Source: Pseudomonadota bacterium
GTDB taxonomy: Bacteria > Pseudomonadota > Gammaproteobacteria > UBA6186 > Azoamicaceae
DNA length: 33,405 nt
Direction of reading: 5' to 3'
Assembly (NCBI GenBank): GCA_021848375.1
Contig: JAJZUR010000002.1
Location: 1-33,405, forward strand
Part shown: one piece after another, positions 17,440 to 27,386 of the stretch
Layout: every line of letters begins with the position of its first letter
Position numbering within the stretch: position 1 is the first letter of the stretch
Program-made: the position numbers and the translations under genes
The notes under the pieces: generated by a model
The model's database searches: none
What the model saw: only the letters and a program-made list of their open reading frames with translations
Told to the model about the DNA's origin: nothing

Positions 17440-18534
17440 TTACCATATTAGCGGAACTCGTGTGGTCAGACGGGTTAATAATTCATACGCTGAGGTGCCA
17501 ACGACTGCTGCAACCTCTTCAACAGGTAAGCCGGGTCCCCAAAGCAATACGGGATCCCCAACTTTGGCAGCCGGTTGAGATGAAAGATCGATCATGATCA
17601 TATCCATTGAAACTTGTCCTACCAAAGGTACCCGTCTGCCGTTTAAAAGCACGGGAGTCCCATCCGGCGCAACCCGCGGATAACCATCACCATAACCTGC
17701 CGCAACCACTCCGATGCGCCTATCGGTTGGGCAAACATACCTTCCCCCGTACCCAACGATTTCCCCTTTTTTTGCCTCTTGAATAGCAATGAGGGTGGAA
17801 GTTAAACTCATTATCGGTTTTAAACCTTCCATTGCACCATGACGATTTTGCAAAGGCGAAATACCATACAACATAATACCAGGGCGTACCCAATCACCAT
17901 GAGCAGTTGACCAAGCCATAATGCCCGCCGAATTGGCAAGGCTCTTAACCCCAGGCAAACCTTGCACGGTTTTAAAAAAAATCTCTATTTGTTGTGGAGT
18001 GAGGGGATCATTATCCTTATCCGCATTGGCAAAATGCGTCATAAACCCCTCAATTTGCAGTAATGGATGTTGCGATAAACAGTGCAAAACAGGGGCAAAA
18101 TGTTGAGGCTTAAAACCCAAACGATTCATTCCCGTGTTTAATTTGATCCATACCTTAAGGGGTAATAATGTGTTTTTATTTTGCACGGTGTTCAAAAAAC
18201 GGATTAAATTGATGACCTGTTCTTCTTGATGCAAAATAAGATCAAGATTTAAACGTAAAATTTCCGGTAATTCCGTCTTGGCTTCGTAAAAGCCTCCCAT
18301 CACAAAAATACGCTGCGATATGCCTGCCGCACGACATTGAACAGCCTCTTCTAAACAAGCAACGCCAAATCCATCAGCATCCGATAAAGTTTTAGCAACA
18401 TTGATCATGCCATGCCCATAACCATTGGCTTTGATCATCGCGATAATTTTTTGATGCGGACAAAATTCCCGAACTTTGGCGAAATTGTGTTTTAAGGCGG
18501 CGCTATCAATTATTGCTTTAAGCGTACGAGCCAT
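17440..18534 (-). CDS. alr: Alanine racemase
   Basis: PLP-binding AMIKANGYGHGM and catalytic-region VGQVSMDMIMIDLS. Likely start is ATG 18534, overlapping the end of dnaB. Confidence 0.96.
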   Translation of the reverse strand: MARTLKAIIDSAALKHNFAKVREFCPHQKIIAMIKANGYGHGMINVAKTLSDADGFGVACLEEAVQCRAAGISQRIFVMGGFYEAKTELPEILRLNLDLILHQEEQVINLIRFLNTVQNKNTLLPLKVWIKLNTGMNRLGFKPQHFAPVLHCLSQHPLLQIEGFMTHFANADKDNDPLTPQQIEIFFKTVQGLPGVKSLANSAGIMAWSTAHGDWVRPGIMLYGISPLQNRHGAMEGLKPIMSLTSTLIAIQEAKKGEIVGYGGRYVCPTDRRIGVVAAGYGDGYPRVAPDGTPVLLNGRRVPLVGQVSMDMIMIDLSSQPAAKVGDPVLLWGPGLPVEEVAAVVGTSAYELLTRLTTRVPLIW

Positions 18535-19924
18535 AGAGCCCTTCCATCGCGCGACTCTCTGCAGAATAATTTTCAAACCGAGAGTATTGACCCAAAAAGG
18601 TTAAGCGCACTGTTCCTATCGGCCCATTTCTTTGTTTACTGACAATAATCTCTGCCGTTCCTTTGTCATTAGAATCTTTGTTATACACTTCGTCCCGATA
18701 AATGAAAACGATCAGATCGGCATCCTGTTCAATAGCGCCTGATTCACGAAGATCGGACATCACTGGTCGTTTTTCTGGACGCTGTTCAAGACCACGATTT
18801 AACTGTGATAACACCACCACTGGCACATTTAACTCACGCGCCAACGCTTTCAAAGAACGTGAAATTTCGGAAATTTCTGCTGCCCGATGTTCACTATTTC
18901 CGGGAACCCGCATCAATTGCAAATAATCGATAACAATTAGGCCCAAGTTTCCATACGTACGCGCAACGCGACGGGCCCTTGCTCGTACTTCAAAAGGACT
19001 TAAAGCGCCGCTATCATCAATCAGTAATTTTTTTGAAGACATCATGCTAATTGCGGAGGTTAATCTTGGCCAATCATCATCATCTAATTGACCAGTTCGG
19101 ATCCGTTGTTGTTCAATACGACCCATAGAGGCCAACATACGCATGGCTAATGATTCTGCTGGCATTTCCATACTAAAGATAAGCACTGCTCCTTCATTTT
19201 TCATCACCGCGTGCTCAGCCATATTCATAGCAAACGTTGTTTTTCCCATTGAAGGTCGTCCTGCCACAATGATCAAATCAGAAGGCTGTAAACCCGATGT
19301 CATTTTATCAAAATCATTAAATCCAGATGCAACGCCGGTAATGGGAGTTTTTGCATGAAATAAAGTATCGATGCGATCAACGGTGCGCGCCAAAACCTCT
19401 GAAATGGCTTCTGGACCTACCCCACTGTGCCCACCTTGTTCTGCGATGGAAAACACTTTACGCTCTGCATCGTCTAACAATTCCATCGCAGAGCGACCAC
19501 CCGGTTCAAAAGCAGATTCAGTGATTTCACCGCCAATTTCAATTAAGCGACGCAAAATAGAACGTTCACGAACAATTTCGGCATAGGCGCCAATGTTGGC
19601 AGAGCTGGGTGTGTTTTTTGCTAACGCGCCTAAATAGGCCAGTCCACCGACCGCTTCTAATTCTCGTGTGCGCTCTAGGACTTCTGAAACCGTGATGACA
19701 TCAAGCGGTTTTGCTTGAACGACCAGATCCGTCATTACCCTAAAAATAGTGCGATGATCTAAACGATAAAAATCCTTTTCGGTAATGCGATCGCTGATGT
19801 TATCCCAGGCATTATTATCGAGCATTAAACCGCCCAATACCGCTTGTTCTGCGTCAATAGAATGCGGAGGCACTTTTAGCCCTGGATGAACCATTCCCTC
19901 ATTATTCAGCAAATCCTCTACCAT
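18518..19924 (-). CDS. dnaB: Replicative DNA helicase
   Basis: PPHSIDAEQAVLGGLMLDNNAWD, Walker A GRPSMGKTTFA, LIVIDYLQLM, LSQLNRGLEQRPEKRPVMSDLRESGAIEQDADLIVFIYRDE. Confidence 0.98.
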   Translation of the reverse strand: MVEDLLNNEGMVHPGLKVPPHSIDAEQAVLGGLMLDNNAWDNISDRITEKDFYRLDHRTIFRVMTDLVVQAKPLDVITVSEVLERTRELEAVGGLAYLGALAKNTPSSANIGAYAEIVRERSILRRLIEIGGEITESAFEPGGRSAMELLDDAERKVFSIAEQGGHSGVGPEAISEVLARTVDRIDTLFHAKTPITGVASGFNDFDKMTSGLQPSDLIIVAGRPSMGKTTFAMNMAEHAVMKNEGAVLIFSMEMPAESLAMRMLASMGRIEQQRIRTGQLDDDDWPRLTSAISMMSSKKLLIDDSGALSPFEVRARARRVARTYGNLGLIVIDYLQLMRVPGNSEHRAAEISEISRSLKALARELNVPVVVLSQLNRGLEQRPEKRPVMSDLRESGAIEQDADLIVFIYRDEVYNKDSNDKGTAEIIVSKQRNGPIGTVRLTFLGQYSRFENYSAESRAMEGLYGSYA

Positions 19925-19939
19925 CACGCTGATACATCC

Positions 19940-20389
19940 TTATTCGGCTGTTATCACCAAGGTATATTTAGCCGACACTTCATTGCCCATGAAATGTAAT
20001 TCCAGTTCGTATTCACCCACTTGACGAAGCGGACCTTCCGGCAAACGCACTTCGCTTTTAGCAATGTCATGTCCTTGTTCTTTAAACGCTTCCACAATAT
20101 CATGTGCCGCAACTGAACCAAACAGTTTGCCTTCTTCCCCCGCATTTGCCGCAATGGTAATTTTCAAACCTTCAAACGTAATCGCGCGTGCACGCGCTTC
20201 TTGCAAACGCAGTTTGGCTTCTGCTTCTAATTGTGCCCGACGCTCTTCAAAATACTTGATATTATCCTTCGTCGGCGGCAATCCCTTTTTTTGTGGGATC
20301 AAATAATTACGACCAAAACCAGGTTTCACTTTTACCTTGTCACCCAGTTTTCCCAATTTAGAAATGTCTTCTAATAAAATAATTTCCAC
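19940..20389 (-). CDS. rplI: 50S ribosomal protein L9
   Basis: MEIILLEDISKLGKLGDKVKVKPGFGRNYLIPQ... Confidence 0.97.
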   Translation of the reverse strand: MEIILLEDISKLGKLGDKVKVKPGFGRNYLIPQKKGLPPTKDNIKYFEERRAQLEAEAKLRLQEARARAITFEGLKITIAANAGEEGKLFGSVAAHDIVEAFKEQGHDIAKSEVRLPEGPLRQVGEYELELHFMGNEVSAKYTLVITAE

Positions 20390-20413
20390 GCGCCATTACC
20401 CCTTTACAATGAA

Positions 20414-20638
20414 TTAATGTTGATCACAATACGGCAACAACGATAAAAATCGCGCTAATTTGATAGCACGCGATAATTGACGTTGATAACGCGCCTTGGT
20501 ACCAGTAATGCGGCTGGGCACAATTTTACCACTTTCTGTAATAAAACTTCTTAAGGTTGCCAGATCTTTATAATCAATCTTTTTTACCTTTGCAGCGGAA
20601 AACCGACAATATTTACGACGACGAAATTGACGAGCCAT
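20414..20638 (-). CDS. rpsR: 30S ribosomal protein S18
   Basis: [66 protein letters not shown]. Confidence 0.97.
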   Translation of the reverse strand: MARQFRRRKYCRFSAAKVKKIDYKDLATLRSFITESGKIVPSRITGTKARYQRQLSRAIKLARFLSLLPYCDQH

Positions 20639-20668
20639 AATGTTTACTCCTAGTTCTATTGCGTACGC

Positions 20669-21097
20669 TTAACCTGCCATCTGTTGATCTTCTTCAATGC
20701 CAAAGATTTCCTCTTCTGCATCAAAGTCTTTATCACGACCACTCCGATAACGGCCATTGCCCCCTTCTTTACGTTCGTCTTTTTCTTTCATTAAAGCGGA
20801 AGGCTCGGTAATCGCTTCATCTTCGATCAGAACTAAATGACGGATAACCGCATCATTAAACCGGAAGGCATTAGTGAGTTCGCCTAAGGCCTCTTCTCCA
20901 CACTCGATGTTCATCAAGAGGTAATGAGCCTTATGCAGTTTGTTGATAGGATAGGCCAGTTGCCTTCGACCCCAATCTTCTAAGCGGTGGACTTTGCCGC
21001 CTTTCCCTTCCACAATGGCGCGATAGCGCTCTATCATGGCCGGAACCTGTTCACTTTGATCCGGATGAACCATAAAAACTACTTCATAATGTCGCAT
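20669..21097 (-). CDS. rpsF: 30S ribosomal protein S6
   Basis: [25 protein letters not shown]... followed by rpsR-rplI. Confidence 0.97.
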   Translation of the reverse strand: MRHYEVVFMVHPDQSEQVPAMIERYRAIVEGKGGKVHRLEDWGRRQLAYPINKLHKAHYLLMNIECGEEALGELTNAFRFNDAVIRHLVLIEDEAITEPSALMKEKDERKEGGNGRYRSGRDKDFDAEEEIFGIEEDQQMAG

Positions 21098-21187
21098 TCA
21101 GAAACTCCCTATGGATTAAGTTAGCCTTTCCACTTTACGCAAATAAGGCAAGGAGAAGCAAGCCCTAGAGCTCGCAAAAAGTTGCTC

Positions 21188-21217
21188 ATTATAAAAGTAA
21201 TTATCCTCTCGTTGCAA
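21188..21217 (-). promoter_or_regulatory. Sigma-70-like promoter for rpsF operon
   Basis: On the minus strand, TTGCAA (21217-21212), 18-nt spacer, TATAAT (21193-21188). Confidence 0.55.
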
Positions 21218-21239
21218 CAAGTTAATTAGCTAATAAATG

Positions 21240-21269
21240 TTGACGTTATGACAGCGCTTTGCTTAGTAT
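21240..21269 (+). promoter_or_regulatory. Sigma-70-like promoter upstream of L,D-transpeptidase
   Basis: TTGACG (21240-21245), 18-nt spacer, TAGTAT (21264-21269). Confidence 0.45.
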
Positions 21270-21335
21270 CTTTACCCGCACTAAACTTAACGTAAATGAA
21301 GGTGTAACCATAATGATAGGGAAAAGGAAAGGAAG

Positions 21336-21959
21336 ATGAAAATGCTCTCTTATAGTCGTATGTTATTAGGGTTTTTAGTATTGGGTCTTAGCGGATGTGC
21401 CACTTCAGCGGTACCGCACGTTCCACCCGAAAAAGTAAGAGAACATATCAGCAAACTGGGTATTCAACCCACGCCGCAGATCGTCGTCGTCGATACCAAA
21501 AAACAAATTTTAGCGCTATTAGAAAATAATCGAATTAAAAATATATACACCATTTCCACCAGCAAGCGCGGGCTTGGGCAACGGATAAATACGTTTCAAA
21601 CCCCCCAGGGCCTACATAGAATTAATGAAAAAATTGGCACTGGCGCAGAACCTTATACCATTTTTCATCGCAGACAGTATGCAGGCGTTTGGCACAAGCT
21701 TCCAAGGCATAAACACCGCAAAGATTATGTCAGTACGCGAATTTTGCGCCTCGAAGGCTTACAAGCAGGCTTTAATCGCGGACGCGATAATAGAGGCAGA
21801 GTCGTCGATTCAGAAGCTAGGGGCGTTTACATTCATGGCACCACCATGGAATGGAAGTTGGGATATCCCAGCACCAAAGGCTGCGTTCACATGAGTGCCC
21901 GTGATGTCATTCACTTATTTGAGCAAGTTCCAACAGGAACGCTGGTTTGGATCAATTAA
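21336..21959 (+). CDS. L,D-transpeptidase (YkuD domain) lipoprotein
   Basis: Lipobox LGLSGCATS; YkuD active-site motif VYIHGTTMEWKLGYPSTKGCVHMSARDVIHLFEQVPTGTLVWI. Confidence 0.9.
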   Translation: MKMLSYSRMLLGFLVLGLSGCATSAVPHVPPEKVREHISKLGIQPTPQIVVVDTKKQILALLENNRIKNIYTISTSKRGLGQRINTFQTPQGLHRINEKIGTGAEPYTIFHRRQYAGVWHKLPRHKHRKDYVSTRILRLEGLQAGFNRGRDNRGRVVDSEARGVYIHGTTMEWKLGYPSTKGCVHMSARDVIHLFEQVPTGTLVWIN

Positions 21960-22106
21960 AAAACTGGCGTTTCTATCGTGTAATTACACCCTAATCCCTC
22001 TCTTCATCCGCTCCTTTATTTCATAAAGTAAATGGAACTTTCACGTTCTTTCAGTGACCAATGATACAGAGAGAAAAATTACTTTTTTTGACAAGGAGCC
22101 TATCAA

Positions 22107-23183
22107 ATGAGCCCATTAAAAAAACAGCAAGAAAGAGATCGCTTCATAAAAAAAGCTACCAAAAATTCGTTTTTTAAAGCTCTAAAACAAAGATTTATTG
22201 CAGCCGTGCAGCCTATTGGCCAACAATTATTAATGATGGCCCTCGATGTCTATAGTAATCAAGAGATGACCGAAGCAGAACGCATTAAAGCTGCAGAAAA
22301 AATGGGCAGCATAGGCAATCAATTGATTGAGTTGCCTTTTAAAATGTTAAAAGGCGGCATGGACGAAAAAAATGTCAAAACTGGATTTTCAGAATTTTTT
22401 AAGATATTGCGCGATGTTCAAGAGTTCTTTGAAGAAAATCCAAAACTTGCCGGCAATGTTGGTCAAAAATTAGAGCGTGCGATGCAGCCCTTGCAAAATT
22501 TTATTGATAAAGCAACCTCTATTGTTGAACAATCGCCTATGCCGGATGAATTGAAAAAAGGCGTCATAGAACGATTAGGGCAGGTAAAAACACGAGCCGA
22601 TCAGGTAACAAAGTCTTTACATCCTGAATTATTAACGCACGTCAGTAAAATTGCAGCAGAAGTCATAAACCCCGAAGGCGATATTACCAACATGGTGCAA
22701 CCTGCCATACAAATTGCAAAAATGGCAATGGAGACACCCTTGCTTACAGATTTGAGAAAGCAATTTCTTTCAGCTGTATTTCCGATTGGGGGAACTATCT
22801 TAAATGTAGCCCTTGATTTGCATAACGCTAATTTATTAAATGATAAACAACGCAGTGAATTGACCGATATCGGTAGGGATATTATGCGCATTCCATATCA
22901 ATTATTATCTGGAAAAACCGATTTTAATGGGGCAGTAACGAAGTTGGAGGAATCTTTAAAATCGCTTGGTTCGTTTTTTCTTTCCAATCCAGAAATTGCT
23001 GTTAAAGCCGGCGCCACGATTTCATCCTCTTTAGTACCGATGAATGGATTTTTACAAACCACACTCAATACGACGGGTGTCCCCAGTCTATTAATGAAAG
23101 GCTTCAAGTTCTTGGCCGAGAATATAGATACGGTTAAAAATGTCGTTGAAATGTCTAAAAAAGTTCCCGGGAAGGAACCTTAA
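22107..23183 (+). CDS. Hypothetical alpha-helical protein with internal duplication
   Basis: 358 aa with two alignable halves: KQRFIAAVQPIGQQLLMMALDVYSNQ... and RKQFLSAVFPIGGTILNVALDLHNAN.... Strong ribosome-binding site AAGGAG. Confidence 0.8.
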   Translation: MSPLKKQQERDRFIKKATKNSFFKALKQRFIAAVQPIGQQLLMMALDVYSNQEMTEAERIKAAEKMGSIGNQLIELPFKMLKGGMDEKNVKTGFSEFFKILRDVQEFFEENPKLAGNVGQKLERAMQPLQNFIDKATSIVEQSPMPDELKKGVIERLGQVKTRADQVTKSLHPELLTHVSKIAAEVINPEGDITNMVQPAIQIAKMAMETPLLTDLRKQFLSAVFPIGGTILNVALDLHNANLLNDKQRSELTDIGRDIMRIPYQLLSGKTDFNGAVTKLEESLKSLGSFFLSNPEIAVKAGATISSSLVPMNGFLQTTLNTTGVPSLLMKGFKFLAENIDTVKNVVEMSKKVPGKEP

Positions 23184-23988
23184 ATATAGACTGCTTTTGA
23201 TATGGTTCAATTAGCTTCCATCCCGTTTCTATATCCTCGCGTATTGCTTGTACAACTTGATCGTCGATGGTGAGAATGTCTTTTCTTAATTTATTTCGCA
23301 TATTCGTTATTAATTGAGAAAATTCTTTTTTAATCAGATTATCGCAAACCTCAATCATTCCTTGACCTTTTTTCTCTAAATTCTTAACAATTTCCAGTGA
23401 CTCAACTCTGAATGTAATTTTTTCCCACCGTTCACGAACAGGCTGCATAATACTTCTAATGTCTTTTATCAACGCTAAATACTGCAAGCATTGCTGGCAT
23501 GTTATCTCCGGATTCTGGGAGTGCTTCATCTGATCTGAAAAAGTTAAAAACCTTTCCATCGCCAATCGCGTTCGTTTTCTAAAGTCCAGAATATCATTTT
23601 TGCCATAACGTTCTAATTCCATCGTTGATACAAATGGATTTGTTTTATGATAATAGGTAGCAATATATAATAAATATTTTACTATCTCACTGTTTTTCAC
23701 AGTATTGAGATCAGCTTGAACCAAGGCGTTATCGGCAAGTATAAAATATTCATTTTCAAGACAAATACATAATGTATCAGAAATATAAGACTCTAACTTC
23801 TTAAGAATTTCCTCTATAAATAATAGTTCATTATTATCTTCCCGTAATAGCGGATTACAATGTCGTTGCAAAGTTAAATATAAATAGGCTCCATCTATCT
23901 CACATTTTTCTAGATATTGCACAAGATAATGGTGGATAACGACGTTATTTAATAATTTTTTCCGGTATTTTTTGTTTTTTTTTGCCAT
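23155..23988 (-). CDS. Hypothetical helical protein (277 aa)
   Basis: Long ORF with coding-like composition; no family recognised. Overlaps 23945-24226 at an A9 tract. Confidence 0.65.
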   Translation of the reverse strand: MAKKNKKYRKKLLNNVVIHHYLVQYLEKCEIDGAYLYLTLQRHCNPLLREDNNELLFIEEILKKLESYISDTLCICLENEYFILADNALVQADLNTVKNSEIVKYLLYIATYYHKTNPFVSTMELERYGKNDILDFRKRTRLAMERFLTFSDQMKHSQNPEITCQQCLQYLALIKDIRSIMQPVRERWEKITFRVESLEIVKNLEKKGQGMIEVCDNLIKKEFSQLITNMRNKLRKDILTIDDQVVQAIREDIETGWKLIEPYQKQSIFKVPSRELF

Positions 23989-24226
23989 TTTTTGCTAAAA
24001 AACTATTTATCTTTTTTCTTTCATTACTAAACTCAATCGCGGGCTTTCGTATCGATTCAACAGGATCTACTTCCCACATGGATTCAGTAAAGATACACGG
24101 AATAGAGTCAGACGCTGGTGGGGTTAAAAACGAGGTGGCCTCATAATTATATTTATTGATTTCAGTGTCAAATTCTGATTCTAATGCCTTTAATCTTTGC
24201 TGCAATTCATCTTGTACAACGCTCAC
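23945..24226 (-). CDS. Hypothetical small protein (93 aa), possibly the N-terminal part of the 23155-23988 product
   Basis: Coiled-coil-like start MSVVQDELQQRLKALESEFDTEINKYNYE. Ends inside the A-rich overlap. Confidence 0.5.
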   Translation of the reverse strand: MSVVQDELQQRLKALESEFDTEINKYNYEATSFLTPPASDSIPCIFTESMWEVDPVESIRKPAIEFSNERKKINSFLAKNGKKKQKIPEKIIK

Positions 24227-24320
24227 ACAGCAATTCCTCTCTAGAATTTATACGTTCAAAATAGATGACAGCATAGCTGAATTCGAAGTTAACTTCAAAA
24301 TGTGTACATACAATGATTTT

Positions 24321-25277
24321 TTATTGAATCGCTTCAGTTGCGGGTACTAAAATACCACGATTACGCCCCTGGTGTTTTGCTTGATACAAACCAAAATCCG
24401 CTGCATCTTTCAAATCCCACGGTTTGGTAAAATGATCGGCATCCACCGTTGCCGCCCCAAAGCTTGCCGTAATGTGATCGCTGCACACTGAACCCTTATG
24501 AGGAATTTTTAGATCATCAATGGCTTTCCGTAAGGTTTCACCAATTTTAAGCGCCTCTTCTCGCGGAACTTTTGGCAATAACACCGCAAAGGTTTCCCCC
24601 GTGGTTCGCGCTAAAAATGCATCTCCGCTCGGCAACGAAAGTTTTAACGTTTCCGCCACTTTTTTAATAACTTCATCCCCTGCTGACGCACCATAAGCTT
24701 GATTATATGCCTGAAAGGAATCTAAATTTAACAGAATTAAGGAAAGTGGAATATTTAAACGTTTTGCCGTAAACCATTCTTGCTCTAAAGCCTCTTCAAA
24801 ACTATTAGAATTGCTAATGCCTGTTAAAACATCTTGGGTAATGACGTTTTGCAGGGCGCGATTAACCACCACTAATTCATGCGCCACTTTAAAGACTTCT
24901 TCTTTTAAGTTTAAATGCCGTTCTGCCGAATATACTTTCAACATTAACCGCCCATCACTAATGGGTTTTACCAGAAAGTCATCTGCGCCTGCTTCAACGC
25001 TTTGTACCAATTCCGTTTCTGATCCTGTCTTTCCCATCAAAACAATGGGCGCCCACACTGCATGACCACCGGTTTGACGGATCTGACGTACGATTTCATT
25101 GCCAGATTGTCCTGATAACGTAAAGTCCACAAACATAAGATCCGGACATTTTTTTCGGCACAGTTCCACCACTTCCCGCCCAGTTAAGGCTTCTTGCACA
25201 GTATGACCCCACTTTTGGATCAACGTCACTAATTTTTGACGGTGTTCAGTATCTTGATCGGCAATCAGGATGCGCAT
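24321..25277 (-). CDS. Response regulator receiver with (degenerate) GGDEF domain
   Basis: Receiver: LIADQD, LMFVDFTLSGQSGNEIV, DDFLVKP. GGDEF fold: DVLTGISNSNSFEEAL, LILLNLDSFQAYNQAYGASAGDEVI, FLARTTGETFAVLLP. Confidence 0.9.
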   Translation of the reverse strand: MRILIADQDTEHRQKLVTLIQKWGHTVQEALTGREVVELCRKKCPDLMFVDFTLSGQSGNEIVRQIRQTGGHAVWAPIVLMGKTGSETELVQSVEAGADDFLVKPISDGRLMLKVYSAERHLNLKEEVFKVAHELVVVNRALQNVITQDVLTGISNSNSFEEALEQEWFTAKRLNIPLSLILLNLDSFQAYNQAYGASAGDEVIKKVAETLKLSLPSGDAFLARTTGETFAVLLPKVPREEALKIGETLRKAIDDLKIPHKGSVCSDHITASFGAATVDADHFTKPWDLKDAADFGLYQAKHQGRNRGILVPATEAIQ

Positions 25278-25293
25278 GTAATAACTCTCTCCT

Positions 25294-26031
25294 CTACTCT
25301 GATCGGCTATGTTTTAGCGCCTCTCTCGCAAGTGCTGCAGCAGACAAATAGCCCCCATACAACGTACCGTCTGCAAAAATAAGGGTAGGCGTTCCATTGA
25401 TCCCTATTTTTTGTCCTAAGGCCATTTGATCCGGAATGGTATTCTTACAATGTATGGTTTTGATCTCATCACCACTCATGATGTGATCCATAGCTTCTTT
25501 ACGATTGTTAGAACACCACACGGATTCCATTTTAGTATAGGTGGAAGAACCCATCCCCTGTCTTGGATAGGCTAAATAACGAACTTCGATACCTAAGTCA
25601 AGCAACTTTGGAATTTCTTCATGCAGCTTTCGGCAATATCCGCAATCGGGATCGGTAAAAACCGTTACTATGCTTTTTACTTCCCCGCCGCGATAAACAA
25701 TCGCTTCTTTGATATGTCGATTGAGGGAGATAACACGGGCATTTCGCCGAACTTCTTCCGTAATGTTTCGATTATCTGCAATCTGTTCTAAATCTAACAT
25801 ATCACCCGCCAACAAATAACGGCCATCATTACTGGCATATAAAACCACGGGCCCTGCGGTTAACTGATACAGACCAGAAACTGGGCTCTCTTTTATCGTA
25901 TCGACCACCATTTCGGGATAAACGGCTTGCACTTGTTGCTTTATTTTATCTTGGTTTATAACTTCATTTTCAGTCGCCCAACATTGACCCAACACCAACA
26001 ATAACCCAAACCATTTGCTTACCTGTTTCAT
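25294..26031 (-). CDS. dsbC: Thiol:disulfide interchange protein DsbC
   Basis: Signal peptide; VFTDPDCGYCRKLHEEIPKL thioredoxin-fold CGYC; cis-Pro region GINGTPTLIFADG. Confidence 0.92.
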   Translation of the reverse strand: MKQVSKWFGLLLVLGQCWATENEVINQDKIKQQVQAVYPEMVVDTIKESPVSGLYQLTAGPVVLYASNDGRYLLAGDMLDLEQIADNRNITEEVRRNARVISLNRHIKEAIVYRGGEVKSIVTVFTDPDCGYCRKLHEEIPKLLDLGIEVRYLAYPRQGMGSSTYTKMESVWCSNNRKEAMDHIMSGDEIKTIHCKNTIPDQMALGQKIGINGTPTLIFADGTLYGGYLSAAALAREALKHSRSE

Positions 26032-26097
26032 GCTGATTAATCCTTTGCTGCAATCTTCTAAAGCTACTACCCATCTCCATAGTATACCAATTTATGG

Positions 26098-26982
26098 CTA
26101 ACCTCGAGGGTGATGCTTTGCATGTAACGCTTTTAGCCGCTCATTGGCAACATGGGTATAGATTTGGGTGGTCGAAATACTCGCGTGCCCCAATAACATT
26201 TGCACAACCCTTAAATCAGCGCCATGATTCACGAGATGGGTCGCAAAAGCATGACGCAGGGTATGCGGCGACAATGGTTTATGGATCCCCACGTGTTTCG
26301 CGTAATATTTGATACGATGCCAAAAAGTTTGACGCGTCATCTCACCACCGCGATTACTTAAAAATAAGGTATCAGTGAAAGTAGTCCCTTTTAATAAATC
26401 TGGACGAGCATTACTTAAATATTGTTGCAGCCAATGACTCGCTTCTTCGCCAAAGGGAATGATCCGTTCCCGATTTCCTTTGCCAAAAACCCGCGCAACC
26501 CCTTGTTGCAAATTGATTTGATCACATTTTAAACTAACCAATTCCGTCACACGAAATCCACATGCATATAATAATTCGAGTAAGGCTTTATCTCGTATGC
26601 CCATCAGAGTGCGAAGATCAGGCGCATTTAGCAGCGCATCCACTTCGGCCTCTGAAAGATCTTTAGGAATTGATCGACCCAAGCGCGGACTCTCTAAAGA
26701 AAGCGTCGGATCAATTTCACAATATTTTTCTCGTAACAAATAACGATAAAAAGTTCTAAAACAAGATAAGATACGGGCGTTGGTTCTCTGATGCGCGCCA
26801 AGCTCTGTTCGGTAGGTTAAATAGTGGCGTAAATCTTCTGTGGTAACAGCAGGCAAATCGACACGCTGATCTAGCCATTCCACAAATTGTTTTAAATCTT
26901 GTTCATAAGCTGCTAAGGTATTTTTGCTAAAGCCTCGCTCTAACCATAAGGCGTTGATAAAGGCTTTAATCGCTCCTTCCAA
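26098..26982 (-). CDS. xerD: Site-specific tyrosine recombinase XerD
   Basis: Tyrosine-recombinase motifs ELLYACGFRVTELVSLK, LSPHTLRHAFATHLVNHGADLRVVQMLLGHASISTTQIYTHV. Confidence 0.95.
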   Translation of the reverse strand: MEGAIKAFINALWLERGFSKNTLAAYEQDLKQFVEWLDQRVDLPAVTTEDLRHYLTYRTELGAHQRTNARILSCFRTFYRYLLREKYCEIDPTLSLESPRLGRSIPKDLSEAEVDALLNAPDLRTLMGIRDKALLELLYACGFRVTELVSLKCDQINLQQGVARVFGKGNRERIIPFGEEASHWLQQYLSNARPDLLKGTTFTDTLFLSNRGGEMTRQTFWHRIKYYAKHVGIHKPLSPHTLRHAFATHLVNHGADLRVVQMLLGHASISTTQIYTHVANERLKALHAKHHPRG

Positions 26983-26987
26983 AAAAA

Positions 26988-27386
26988 CTATTCTCCCGAG
27001 ATATCTTCCACCATTTCTTTTTCAGAATCTAAAGGTCGTTGCAACAATCTTTCTTTAATACGCGCCCCTTTACCGGTTAAACCACGCAGATGATAAAGTT
27101 TCGCCTTTCGAACATGACCACGACGTTTCACTTCGATCCCTTTTACCACGGGGCTATGCATTTGGAATACACGCTCAACACCTTCACCATGAGAAATTTT
27201 ACGAACGGTAAAAGAAGAATTAAGACCACGATTACGTCTCGCAATCACTACTCCTTCATAAGCTTGGACACGCGTACGCGTACCCTCTTTAACTTCTACT
27301 TGCACAATCACGGTGTCGCCAGCTCGAAATTCTGGAATATCTTGTTTTAATTGTTCCGCTTCTATTTGTTGAATAATCTTACTCAT
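26988..27386 (-). CDS. rplS: 50S ribosomal protein L19
   Basis: [60 protein letters not shown]. Confidence 0.97.
   Translation of the reverse strand: MSKIIQQIEAEQLKQDIPEFRAGDTVIVQVEVKEGTRTRVQAYEGVVIARRNRGLNSSFTVRKISHGEGVERVFQMHSPVVKGIEVKRRGHVRKAKLYHLRGLTGKGARIKERLLQRPLDSEKEMVEDISGE

Noticed and set aside
21130-21180. Possible S6:S18-type autoregulatory RNA in the rpsF leader
   Set aside because: A short hairpin (GCGAGC...GCTTGC) is present, but I could not identify the conserved motif bulge; a covariance-model search would be needed.
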